This document shows, one piece after another, positions 48,116 through 59,900 of a stretch of DNA of 64,000 bases (position 1 is its first letter; each line of letters begins with the position of its first letter). The notes below the pieces were generated by a model. That model searched no databases. It was not told the DNA's origin and saw only the letters and a program-made list of their open reading frames with translations. This DNA is from Diphasiastrum complanatum. Lineage: Eukaryota > Streptophyta > Lycopodiopsida > Lycopodiales > Lycopodiaceae. The stretch is from contig CM055095.1 of assembly GCA_029204225.1 (NCBI GenBank), positions 15,716,049 to 15,780,048 of the forward strand, in the 5' to 3' direction. Both the position numbers and the translations under genes were made by a program.

Positions 48116-51100
48116 TGGTATCAGAGCCATTTTCATAGCTTGATAAGCTTCCACAGTACAAGACTCTACTAGCCGATAGAGTAATTGTTTTCACGTTCTG
48201 TATATATCAAATTTTCATACTTAAGTCACTGATAGTTTCTCCTATCACTTAGACTAATTCTTCCACATGTATTCCCAAGGGAAAGCCAGTCCTATCATGG
48301 ACAAGCTTGATGCAGCCAATTACCATCTGTGGAAATTTAAGATGAAAACTATACGAATGGCAAAAGAATTGTTTGACGTTGTTATAGGTGCAGAAGGGAA
48401 ACCAGAAGCGGATGACACGACAATCGCCAGATGGAAGCTGAAGGATGGAAAGGCTTTCACGCTGATCATCCTCAACATGACGGATACCCAGATCGGCCAT
48501 GTATTCAAGGCTCTGACATCAAAAGAAGTTTGGGACATCTTGAGCACACTATATGAATTGCGAGATATAGCTTCTAAGCTACATCTCAGGAAGAAATTCT
48601 ACTCCCTCAAGATGACGAATGGTGATTCTCTGCAGAATCACATTAATCAATTCAAGAACCTGCTAAGACAAATGGCCGCTGTCGGATCTGTCATAGACGA
48701 TCAAGATGCAGTGATGCAACTGCTTACAAGTTTGCCAAGTTCTTACGACAGCTGGGTGATGATCATCATGACTCATCCATAATTGACTCTTTCAAGAGTC
48801 ATTACTATGTTGTTGCAGGAAGACACGCGAAGGAACGAAGCCTCGAGTTCCTCAACTGATTCTCACGCCTTGTACACCAACAAGAGCATGACAAAGTAGA
48901 AGAAGAAGAAGGCCCAAAGCAATCAAAGCCAGACTAAAAACCAGCTCAGCACAAGGAACAATGAAATCCGCAGACAAAGAAGAAGCTGTTCTGCAGATAC
49001 TGCAAAGGAAACTACCACGAAATTCAAGATTGCCGAATACTTCAAGCAAAGAATAATAGCAAGGGACAGTCGAATCAAGTGGCAAATGCAGCTGCAGAAG
49101 CTCCACAGCCTATTCAAGAAGCAGATCATGATGCCTTCATGACCAACCATCAAGAAGCATATGGGGACAGTTCTTGGTTCCTAGATTTTGGAGCCACTCA
49201 GCACATGACTAGCCTCATTGGTTGTTTCGAGTCCTATACACCTTACAGTACCCAGAAGTTCGTTCACCTTGGTGACAATAGCACACAAGCTATCAAAGGT
49301 GAAGACACTTTAAGATTAAGCTTTGCAAATGATCAATCTAAGCTACTTCTAAAGTCATGTATGTACCAAATTTATCTACAAATCTGCTCTTTGTAAGCAG
49401 AATCACAGATTTAGGACATAGAGTAGAGTTCAAATGTGATCAGTGTAAAGTAGTTGATAGGACTAGCAAGATCCTAGCACTCGGAAAGAGGCATGGATAC
49501 TTGTATAAATTAAGTCATTGCTTTTCTGCCTCTAGTCAGGCTCTCAGTACTTCAATTCATACAAATAAAGGTTTACTTTGGCATTATAGACTTGGTCATT
49601 TAAATCATGCTGTTGTACAACGAATGCCTAGACAATCTATTGTTCTTGATCTCGACTATCCTCGTGAAAAAGTCGAGTTACATGTCTGTCAAGACTGTCT
49701 AGTTGGTAAACAGACTAGGAAACCATTTAAGTCAAGCCATCAGCATATTGCTAGAGGATTGCTAGATGTTGTACATCTGATATTTGTGGCCCAATGAAAA
49801 ATCCTTCGTTGAAGGATGCAAGTATTTTATAACCTTTATTGACAAATTCTCCAGAAGGACGATGGTGTATTTCATAAAGAAGAAATCAAAAGCTTTCAAC
49901 TGCTTCAGAATCTTCAAGGAGCGTGCAGAAAAGGAGACTGGAAGGATGATCAAGGCCCTAAGGTCAAACAACGGTGGAGAATACATCTCTGTCGAGTTTA
50001 AGGAGTATTGTCAAAGCCAAGGCATTGAGCAGCAATTCATCACTCCTTACAATCCTCAGTCTAATGGCTTAGCTGAGAGGAAGAACCGTACTTTGGTCGA
50101 ATCTGCTAAGTGTATGCTATCACATGCATCGTTGCCCAAGAGATTCTGGGCTGAAGCTGTCTCCACTGCAGCTTACCTCCATAACAGATATTCGACCAAG
50201 GCCCTCTCAGACAAGACACCCCACAAGGTGTGGACAGGCTCTAAGCCTTCTTTGAAGAACCTAAGAGTGTTCGGGTGCATTGCCTATGCACATATCCCAA
50301 AAGACACAAGGAAGAAATTGGACTTCCAAGGTCTCAAGACCATCCTGATTGGATATACTTCGTCTGATAACACCTACAAGCTGTACGATCCTGATATCCA
50401 GCAAATCTTGTATAGTCGGGATACAATCTTTATTGAGGATCAATTTGTCAACCTCAAAGGCAAGGATATTGCTCAAGAGGAACCTACATCTCCTGCCATT
50501 GACACGACAGTCTGAGCTTCTGGCTTAGGCGTGTCTATTGTCGACCCACTTCAAGACAGCGAATCAGACGATGATGTTGCTGCTACCCAGCAGCAAGTCC
50601 CAAGAGCGGTTCATCAGTCGAATCATCCCAGAAGATCAAGCCGAGTGCACACACAACCCACAAGGTATACTCCTGAGTCTGCCTATCTCTTAATGTAGGA
50701 ACCGACGACAGTCAAAGAGGCACTCAGCCAACCAAACTCCGATCTCTGGAGAGAAGCCATGGACAGAGAGTATTTCTCTCTGATCAAGAATCAGACATGG
50801 TCATTAGTCGAAGCTCCTATTGGCTGCAATATTATTGATTGCAAATGGATCTTTAAGATCAAATACAATGCCACTGAGCAATTGATCGAAGGAAGGCTAG
50901 ACTGGTAGCACAAGGATTCACCCAGATCCCGAATGTCGACAACAGTTTAGTCCAGTCGTCAAACATTTGTCGATCCGAATGCTCTTGTCTTATGCTGCAG
51001 TTGCTGACCTCGAAGTACATCAACTTGATGTATAAACAGCCTATCTGAACGGAGTCATACAAGAAGATATCTACAAGATCCAGCCCGAAGGATACGTTTT

Positions 51101-52286
51101 GGAAGGCATGAAGAATCATGTCTGTAAACTCCACAAAGCACTTTACGGCTTGAAACAGTCTGCCAGAGCTTGGTTTCAGAGGATCAACACATTCCTCATC
51201 AAACAAGGATTCAAACCTAGCACTGTTGATTGCAACGTTTATTCAAGGTCAGTGCAACAATCCTTCATTATCATCACCTTGTACGTTGATGATACGTTGC
51301 TCTTTAGCAACAATACCAAAATGGTCAAGGATGCAAAATAGATGTTGTTCTCGGAATTCGACATGACTGATATGGACGAAGCTCACTTCTGTCTTGGAAT
51401 TCAAATCCACAGAGACAGAGAAATCGACCGATTTACATCACTCAAAAAAGGTATCTTCACAATGTTCTTAACAAATACAGTTTGATGAATTGTAAATTAG
51501 CTCACTCACCAATGGATCCAGGCCTACATTTGTCGAAGGACCAATGTCCCCAGACCAAGCAGGAAGAGGAGCAGATGAGAGAATATCCGTATCGATTGAT
51601 ACTTGGATCTCTCATGTACGCAATGGTCTGTACAAGACCAGATATCTCTTTTGTTGTAAGCTCACTCAGCCAATATATGGCTAATCCTAGCATTACCCAT
51701 TGGAAGGCTCTTATTCGAGTCATGAGATGTATTCGAGCTACCATGGACTAGTGCATCTGCTATGGAGATGTCAACAACAACAATCTTCATCAGCTCAGTG
51801 GCTAATCTGATGCAAATTGGGGAGGAGATGCAGACAATCATAAATTCACATCTAGATTTATGTTCTTCTTCAACGACGGTCCTATTTCATGGAACAGTCG
51901 TAAGCAAACCTCTATTGCACTTTCTTTTACTGAAGCAGAATACATTGCTGCTTCTCAATCTATTAAGGAAGCATTTTGGTTGAGAAATTTGCTGTCAGAC
52001 ATCAATCTGTATCAGTACAACCCTACAATTTTGTTTTGTGATAACCAAAGTGCTATTGCCTTATCGACCAACCCTAGATTTCATTCTAGGAGTAAGGACA
52101 TTGAGATCAGATATCACTACATTAGGGACAAGGTTCTCGACAGGGAGGTAAGCTTAACGTACTTCAGAACGCAGGACATGGTTGCAGACATTTTCACGAA
52201 AGCACTCAATATTAATGCACACAACAAATTTTGTGCATTGCTCAGTCTGAAGATCAAGGCATTCACGGATCCAGATTAAGGGGGGG

Positions 52287-53345
52287 TGTTGGATTTACTC
52301 CTACTCTCCTGAATTCCATTTTTAATCTGCCTCCATTCTTGCTGCATATTTACTAACGTTGTCACGCAGCCTGCATATTTACACGCAAATCCGCACAGAC
52401 AAATAAAAGGCGAAAGAATCATGAACACTGTGTTTTTACACAGGTTATGTGACAGGCGAAAAGGGGACACTATCCTAGAGAATGTCAAAGGTGCCCTAAA
52501 AGCTAAGGCACCCTATAAATCTTATCCTAAGGCCATTCGTAAGAGTGACCCACTTTTCGCATCATCACCAACGTTCACTTCAGCACTGGCTGACGTCGCA
52601 CCCTTTTTACGTTCACTCCATGCAGTTGCGCTAACAGATTGGACAACGATTGCAGCCACCCACGATCTCCTACAAACAACACATCCACTCTGTACTTTCA
52701 CATCTGCACACTTGTAATATTATGTATATATACATATTCTGAACACCATTCATGAGATGATGATGATCAGATGATCAAGTGAGAGAAGAAGAGACTAAGA
52801 GAAGAGGTTTCATTCCTCATTACAGACAAAATAAGCTTTGTAGGGCACGCGGTTTCGTCTGCTATTGTATTATGCTCTGCCGCATTGTTAACTTGTATAC
52901 ATGATATACTTAATCTGATACAACTCTTTGTTCTGCATTCAGATTTGTGTTAATATTGCTATGCTTGTTCTTCATTTTGTCTGATCTTTCTAGTTGCTCT
53001 TTCTAGTAATAGACGATCAACTTTTAGTCTTGTCTTTCGCGAATAATTCACGACTAATTATCAGTCGAGCACAGTCTAGAGCAAATCATTCGCGACAGAT
53101 AATTTGTCTTGCAGTTCGCGACAAATTATTCATCTAGCGCTTCATCCATTAAATGTTTGGCTACGTAATCTAGAATGACTGTGATTTCTATCACTAAAGT
53201 TCTCTTCATTCCGATAGGTGTAGTCATGCTTATGGAGAGAGTTAAATAATTCATTCCGCTGCGCACGAGCATTTTCTGTTCGAGTTCGCTTCTCGTTCGT
53301 TTCTCGTTCGTGTTCGTCATTTATTCTTCCCCTCTCTCTCCAACA
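52287..53345 (+). repeat. 3' LTR of copia element G
   Basis: 1059 bp, TGTTGGATTTAC to CTCCAACA, directly after the polypurine tract. It aligns throughout with 47047-48115. Confidence 0.93.
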
Positions 53346-53446
53346 CCCCCATCACCACCAAACTCTAAAGGAGTTGTATTAAAATTTCAAATTGTCGTGA
53401 ATAGTTGTCTTATTGGTCAAAGTTTGATATAATACATTACTCTGAT

Positions 53447-53779
53447 AACTTTTTGTAACTATGTCTAATGTTGATTGAAGTTCGTTTCTTAAAGCATTTG
53501 GTCTGCGTCAACAATGTTTAAGGACTATATAAAAGATGCTTATTGTATTTAATCTATGGAATGAAGAAGACACTTATAATTATGTTGTGTAACGGCAAAG
53601 GCATAATACTAACTTTTTGTAACTATGTCTAATGTTGATTGAAGTTCGTTTCTTAAAGCATTTGGTCTGCCTCGACAATGTCTAAGGACTATATAAAAGA
53701 TGCTTATTGTATTTAATCTATGTAATGGAATGAAGAAGACACTTATAAATATGTTGTGTAACGGCAAAGGCATAATACT
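53447..53779 (+). repeat. 164-bp tandem duplication, each unit with a TATA-like box
   Basis: AACTTTTTGTAACTATG starts units at 53447 and 53611. Both contain GTTCGTTTCTTAAAGCATTT and GGACTATATAAAAGATGC and end GGCATAATACT. The second unit carries a 5- to 6-base insertion. No ORF follows within a promoter-like distance. Confidence 0.92.
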
Positions 53780-54288
53780 ATGATATAGTCTCTTATACCA
53801 ATAACTCCCATGAATAAGAATCTACATTGTAAGATCAAAGATTGCATTCACTTTGACATATAATCGTGCTCCAATATAAAGAACGACTCTTCTTAGACAA
53901 ATATGGTCAGTCAGTATGGCTATACGTATGCGTTGACATCCTCCACATTTATTGCTTTGAAGTATTCAACCAGTAGACTACTAGTTACTCATTACAATTT
54001 TGAACTAGCTTATAATCTTAGAAGATGTATAATTGTTTTTGACATGGATAACAACTGATCTTCAACTATGAAACCTGTCTTCCTCATTTAACTAACTTGT
54101 GTACTTTGTTGTGGTGGGAGGATAGCAAGTAACAACTAGATGCCTTTGATTTATATACATTTAAAGAGCTCTATAATGTAAGACTTTACATAGGCCCACT
54201 AATGTTGTGGGTAGCTTTAAATCTGGTTTTGGATTTTCAAAAAGGACGAAGTGTAAGTCATGATTGGTCTTTGGTCATCCAGGGTTTG

Positions 54289-54357
<69 letters not shown>

Positions 54358-54648
54358 TTGTACCCTCACACATAAGATTTGGAGATGTTCACCACCTATT
54401 TAATAGACCCCCACAAATCACAAAAATTAGTGAAACCTATTTTCCTTAAATGTATGCAAGAATAATTATTCATCCTCTCTAACCATTCGATGCAACAAAG
54501 CAAAACTCCTCTCGATCCTTTTGCAACTCTCGGTTGCATGGGTGCAAAATGGTGAATGTCTTCTCTTTTACATCCACCTATTGTAGCAAAGCAAAAACCC
54601 TTTCATTCAAACATGATTTCCTTCGTGGCGACTCCTCTCACCATCACA

Positions 54649-54692
<44 letters not shown>

Positions 54693-55300
54693 TATTTTAG
54701 CTCTTGCATTTCGTTCCATAAATCTTAGTCGTGCACGTCATTCCACAAGTTTTGCTTACTGCAACACTTCAACCTTCTACACCGGCCTTAGTAGCCTACA
54801 TTTGATAAGTGGGGACTCTCTCTAGATTTTCAAGCATTTTCCTTTTAACTTTGACAAACGTCTTTGACCAACTCGAGCACATAGTCTTCTTGCCTTTGGA
54901 AGACATGGCTAAAAACAAGGTGATCTTTGAGATCCGCCAAACCTTTGCCTCCAAGTAAAACAATAATCCAAACATTAAAAAATGATAAAAAAAAGAAGAT
55001 TGCAATAAAAAAAGATCTAAAGATTAAAACTCATCATATGTAGACGTGTAGTGTCGTGTCGCTTTGGAAAATTTGTCATTTTTGGTCAAAAATCACCATG
55101 CAATGACACGTCACCTTGGAGAATAATCGGCGGTAGAGCATATGCTCACAATAGCTTCTTGAATGGTGGCAAAGGTAACACTTGTTTAAAGGATGTGACA
55201 ACAAAGTTGAAGGGCCTGGTGAGGCTAACGAGGAATGGGGCAAAAAGGTTATCCGAGTGATCCCAGTACCGCGTACACGTGGACGGATCGTAGCCGTGCG
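53780..55300. other. Intergenic with (CT)n tracts, upstream of the kinase gene
   Basis: (CT)n tracts lie at 54292-54354 and 54654-54691. No coding gene is supported. Short ORFs such as 54264-54449 are driven by the tracts. Confidence 0.55.
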
Positions 55301-56954
55301 CTACAAACCGCGCCGTGCCTTGAAACTACTCGTACTAGTGTCTAGTATCCTCTCTTCTAAGGGATGGATATTCCTAGGGCTGCTGCTGCTGCTGCTGCTG
55401 CTTCTTACTTTCGCGAAGAAGTCTTACTTTTGCTCGTCTTTTCGGTGGGGAGCGCAAGAGGGGAAGGAGCTCCTATCAGGAAGGGAAGGGGCAAGTCTAT
55501 GGTTGTTTGCTGCTGCTCTCACATCCATTCATATACCTCTGATGGTGCCGTTGTTTGCTCCGAATAGTCAATGATTGAGTTTCGGGGTATGTTGCTTTTG
55601 AAGCGCCATCAGGAGCCGCAGTTATGGATCCGAACTTTGCAGTATGTAGTATAATGTTTGTGAAGTAGGTGCTGGTAAAGCTTGTTTTGGAACTTGCAAG
55701 CGCTTCGGAGGATTTGCCCCTTCTCAATTAATCGATCATGTGAAACTACTGAGTAAACCACGAAAATTCCAGGTTGGAGTCTCGCTTTGATTTGAGCTTC
55801 ATTAGATGTGTTTTTTTTGGCTGTTTCTTGTTTGTATCCAAGGGGATTATGATTTGGCCGTTGTAGTTCAAGCCAAAAGTCTCTGCATGATCAGGTCGAC
55901 GGAAATTTTTTACGTTAGTTTAGGGTTTTTTTATTTGCAGCCTATGTTCTTGAACAGATCAATCGAAACAAGTGGTTAGACGCTTTTTGAAAGAATATGT
56001 TTCTTACGGGGTTTCATATGAACCATTTTTCTTTGTTATTTTTTGCACTGATGACTTCCGTAATCTGTTGTTATGATCAAACCTGTTTAATTTTGTTCCT
56101 TGTTCAGGTTCTTCGAATTAGTGGTAAATGATCAAGATAAGTGCTGTTCATGATAGGATTTAGCTGTTTCTGGTTTCTTGCTTTGACTGGTGAGTGTTGA
56201 ACTGGCTATGCTCGTCCTTGTTTGACTGTTGAATATCCCTGAGGATGTGATTTCTCCCTCTTCCTTTTTGTTGATACCCTTTCATAGAGAACGTGATTTA
56301 TAACGTATTCCTAAAATTTCTTTTGCTACTTTGCATCGTTGCTGCTGCTTGTCAAGCTATGTTGAGGCAGTATGTGGCAGATGAAGATAAAGTGTTGAAT
56401 CATTCTTAATTTTGCAGCTCCAGGACGTTTTGTAGTTGTTATCTTTACCGATATATGAAATTGACAGGTTGCTTTACCGGATAAAGAACATGCTTTAATT
56501 CGTTTTTTCTTTCTTTTTACAGAATCATTTCGTAGTTAGTGTGGAAGTTATGATTGTGAGGCCAGAGCAGATGCAGCCTCAGCCTCCACCTTGGGATTTT
56601 GTTCAAGCCACTGCAGTATGGATTGCAGTGCGGAAAAGAAGGATAGTTTTTCAGAGTAAGCGGATGACAGGAAAGAAAACGCAGTGGTACATCTGCTGCT
56701 CTGGTGTTTGCACCACCTTTGGCAATTATAAAGCTCCCCTCCTTTGAGGGTGATGGCTGTTCTATTTCAGGAGTTTCGATTATGCCCTTCTTTGTATTTA
56801 GGTGATGTTTCTAGAAGCAGACATTTTTCCCAGGCTCGAAGATGGAGAGATTGTCCCACTTTAGAACATGTTATGTGTCATTTGAACCACTACCAATGTA
56901 GGTTTCAAAGGTATCGCTCTTGAAGATCCATTGAGAGAAGTCCAGACTCCAGCC
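55301..56954 (+). promoter_or_regulatory. Probable 5' UTR/upstream region of the kinase gene
   Basis: GC-richer DNA from about 55260 (including ACACGTGGACGG) leads into a CTG trinucleotide run (55380-55402). Beyond it are stretches resembling spliced untranslated exons. ORFs at 55182-55574 and 56541-56747 have no recognisable homology and probably are leader sequence or upstream ORFs. The transcription start cannot be fixed, and leader introns ending before 56955 are likely but not resolved. Confidence 0.4.
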
Positions 56955-59900
56955 ATGCAACGGTGAGTTTCTAATTTCAACAAATTATGGCTATTTTTAA
57001 GAGCAATTTGCTGTTATGTGCAAAGGTTATCAAAGATGAGGCATTATCTGTTTTACCCTCTTTACCCTCCTTTGCTCCTTTCAGTCCATAGCTTATGGTA
57101 CCCGGTTTTATTGTAAAAAGAACAAATTGGAGAACATCCAGACTCACAATGGTTCTGCTGATAGCGTCGATGATCTTATCTTTGTTATAACTATTAAGTA
57201 GGTACTAATTTTGCTGGTTATTATGAATGCTTTGGTTGATTGTTGTCTATTTCTTGGTAGCTGGAAAACCATGAATATAAGTTGGTAGTGTGGACTATTA
57301 TGATCAGAAATGTTTGGTTTTCTAGTGAGTAAGCTAGTTCGAGTAGCTGCAAAAATACATTAAGGGTTTTGGCATGTCTATTAGCAGTGAATAACTTGAC
57401 GATGGAGATTTATTTCCTTTGCTGATACTGAAAGATTGGTACATTGCCTCAAAATTGATTAATGGTTGCATTCTTTGTGCAGATATAAGGTTATCAGGCA
57501 GTTGGGAGATGGAACTTATGGAAGTGTGTGGAAAGCAGTTAATCGAATAACAAATGAAACTGTATGCATTTTTTGTGGGCTCCTTGATTTTTTACAATGA
57601 GCTGATGGATTGGGAAAAGAAATCGGGCTATCTTGCAGTTTAGATTGCAGGAGAAATGTTCCATTTGCTGTTTGCATACATTAAAATTTCAGTCGTCTTT
57701 TCAGGTTGCCATTAAAAAAATGAAGCGTAAATTTTACTCGTGGGAGGAGTGCATGAATCTAAGAGAAGTGAAGGTATGCTACTCAATTATCACGATACTT
57801 GGATTGCATCTTTGAGCAAAACTGAAGAATGTAATGTGCATTCGTGCAGGTGACTGAGTTCAAGTCTGTAGGGACTTCAATTTTCTGGTTCATGTGTCAT
57901 AGATGGCTGTCATCATGGATCTGTTTGGCCTATATTTGTAGAGGGTGATGAGGATGTTAGTGTAATGTCCGTCAGCCAATGTCTGCATATTTATGACATG
58001 TTCACGTGTAGTCCAAGCTATGTATGATGGATTTGTGACAAATTGAAATTTTGTTGGTGCACTCTAGGAAGTTGCTATTACATGTTTCTACGAAAATGGG
58101 GCAGTTGGTGTAACTTGATAGCAAAGTTGTCATTGGGTCAGCACTGCAATAAATGCATGCCTCATGACAGTCATACATATTGCCGTGGGCATCATATTGC
58201 TTTACACTTCTTAAAATTCTCATTTGCTTTGTTTGGTCATGCCTGTTATTCATTCGCTCCCTTTTGCAAACTTTCAACTTTTATTTAATACTATGCACCC
58301 TTGCACTGTTATGTGTTCCCGCGGGGGGGGGGGGGGGGGGTCTCGTTCCGGAACGCTGGTTCCGAAACAGGTGCGTTTCGGACAGCAGAACGTTGTCCGG
58401 AACGCCTATATAAATTTTTTTTGTTATATATATTATATATATATATATCTATATTTTATACATAATGTATATAATCCTAATTAATATAATTTCACCTATT
58501 TAGGGATGAACTACAGCAGGCCATGCACACACAAAGGCCGTGACTGATGATGAGATCTTTTTGGAGTATCATCGGGAGCTGGCACGTCATGATCACTAGA
58601 TCCATGGCTAGGGCTGATGTAGAGGATGCAGGAGAGGAGGGTGGGGATTGTGCCATTGAACTGAAATTATTTCAATTTAAAAAAAAATTGCGAACACATT
58701 TAAAAACCAATCAAAATAGTAGAAAACCAAAAATGAACGATTAGAACGGTCCCATTGACTACAAAATTACAACATTTTAGAAGACATTTTTCAAGAAATT
58801 TTTCTTCGGGGGCGTTGCCTTTGAACCTCCGCCAGGGGGCTCCCCTACTTGTGTCGCTGCCCCTTAGGCTCCACAACCAACATATGATATATAATATATA
58901 TATATATATATATTATGTAGACAGTATATATAAAATACTTCATACTGGCCCAAAAAAAAAAAATTAATGTTTCAAAAAAATTTCCATCTATTAAAAACAA
59001 TCAGAACAATATTATCTGACAAACATAGGGTCCCTGTAGTGTTCAAAAAAATTTCGAAACACTACCATCAGATCCTCATAAATTTTTGTGCAATTTGAAT
59101 ACCATATTGCAAAAAAAAATGCGTTTCTTAACAGCCTTTTGGGCAAATTCCCGGAACTTGTTACTCTTTGATACTATATAGGCTTAAATCACACTTAAAT
59201 GACTATAGAGAACAAAAATATCCTTCAATACAAAATGTATATTCTTTTTGTAAAGGAATTACTCCATGCATTATTCAGAGGAATTCCATGTCTACTATAG
59301 CTGAAGGGGCCCTGGAGGAGAGATACATGTCGATAGTTTCGACTTTCCCTTATGCAAGTAGAGTGGAGAGAGGGAGGGGTTGAAAGGGGGAAGAGCTCTC
59401 AAATATTCTCCAATATCTCTTATCATGCTGATTTTGCTCCAACCCATGTTTTCTAGGTTCATTTTGGGGGAGCAATTGAAAGATTACTTGGCACATAGTA
59501 CAATCTTCTTCTTGAAGAATGAATCCCAGGGAACTCCCTTCCTTTTCCTTTAATAGACATAATTTTTCTTGGATTGCTTGCATGGCAATCTTATTCTCTT
59601 TCTTAACTACTTGTGTCTCTTCCTTCTCTATTGTTTTTGTTAAGATTTGCATTTGGATTTGTGGTGGGACTGCATTTTGGGAGAGCAAGTAGAAGATTGT
59701 GGCAACTAGCTACAAGCGTCTTCTTGGAGAATGAGTCCAAGCGGACAGCATTCCTCTTCCTTCAATAGATATAATCTAACTTGAATTGCATGCATCAATC
59801 TTGTTCTCTTAGCTACTTGCGTATCTCCTTTCTACCGTTTTTTTGTTAAAACTTGCATTTGGATTTGGGGTGGGAGATCATTTTTTTGATGTTGCTTTTT

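Larger units (their letters stand above)
47047..53345 (+). mobile_element. Ty1/copia element G with both LTRs, broken
   Basis: Parts: 5' LTR 47047-48115; primer site TGGTATCAGAGCC (48116-48128); gag (48267 to about 49100: NYHLWKFKMKTIRM, CRYCKGNYHEIQDC knuckle); protease region (about 49160-49400); pre-integrase and integrase (49357-50515: HVCQDCLVGKQTRKPF, YNPQSNGLAERKNRT); reverse transcriptase (about 50690-51340: NVYSRSVQQSFIIITLYVDD); RNase H (about 51600-52279: FTEAEYIAASQ, IEIRYHYIRDKV); polypurine GGGGGGG (to 52286); and 3' LTR 52287-53345. Flanks CCCCT and CCCCC suggest a target duplication with one change. The order gag-protease-integrase-RT-RNase H defines copia. It is broken in about eight places. 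The LTRs look about 5-6% different by eye. Confidence 0.93.

Noticed and set aside
55182-55574. 130-codon ORF upstream of the kinase, including a Leu run
   Set aside because: The Leu run comes from a CTG repeat. It overlaps other frames and probably lies in promoter or leader sequence.
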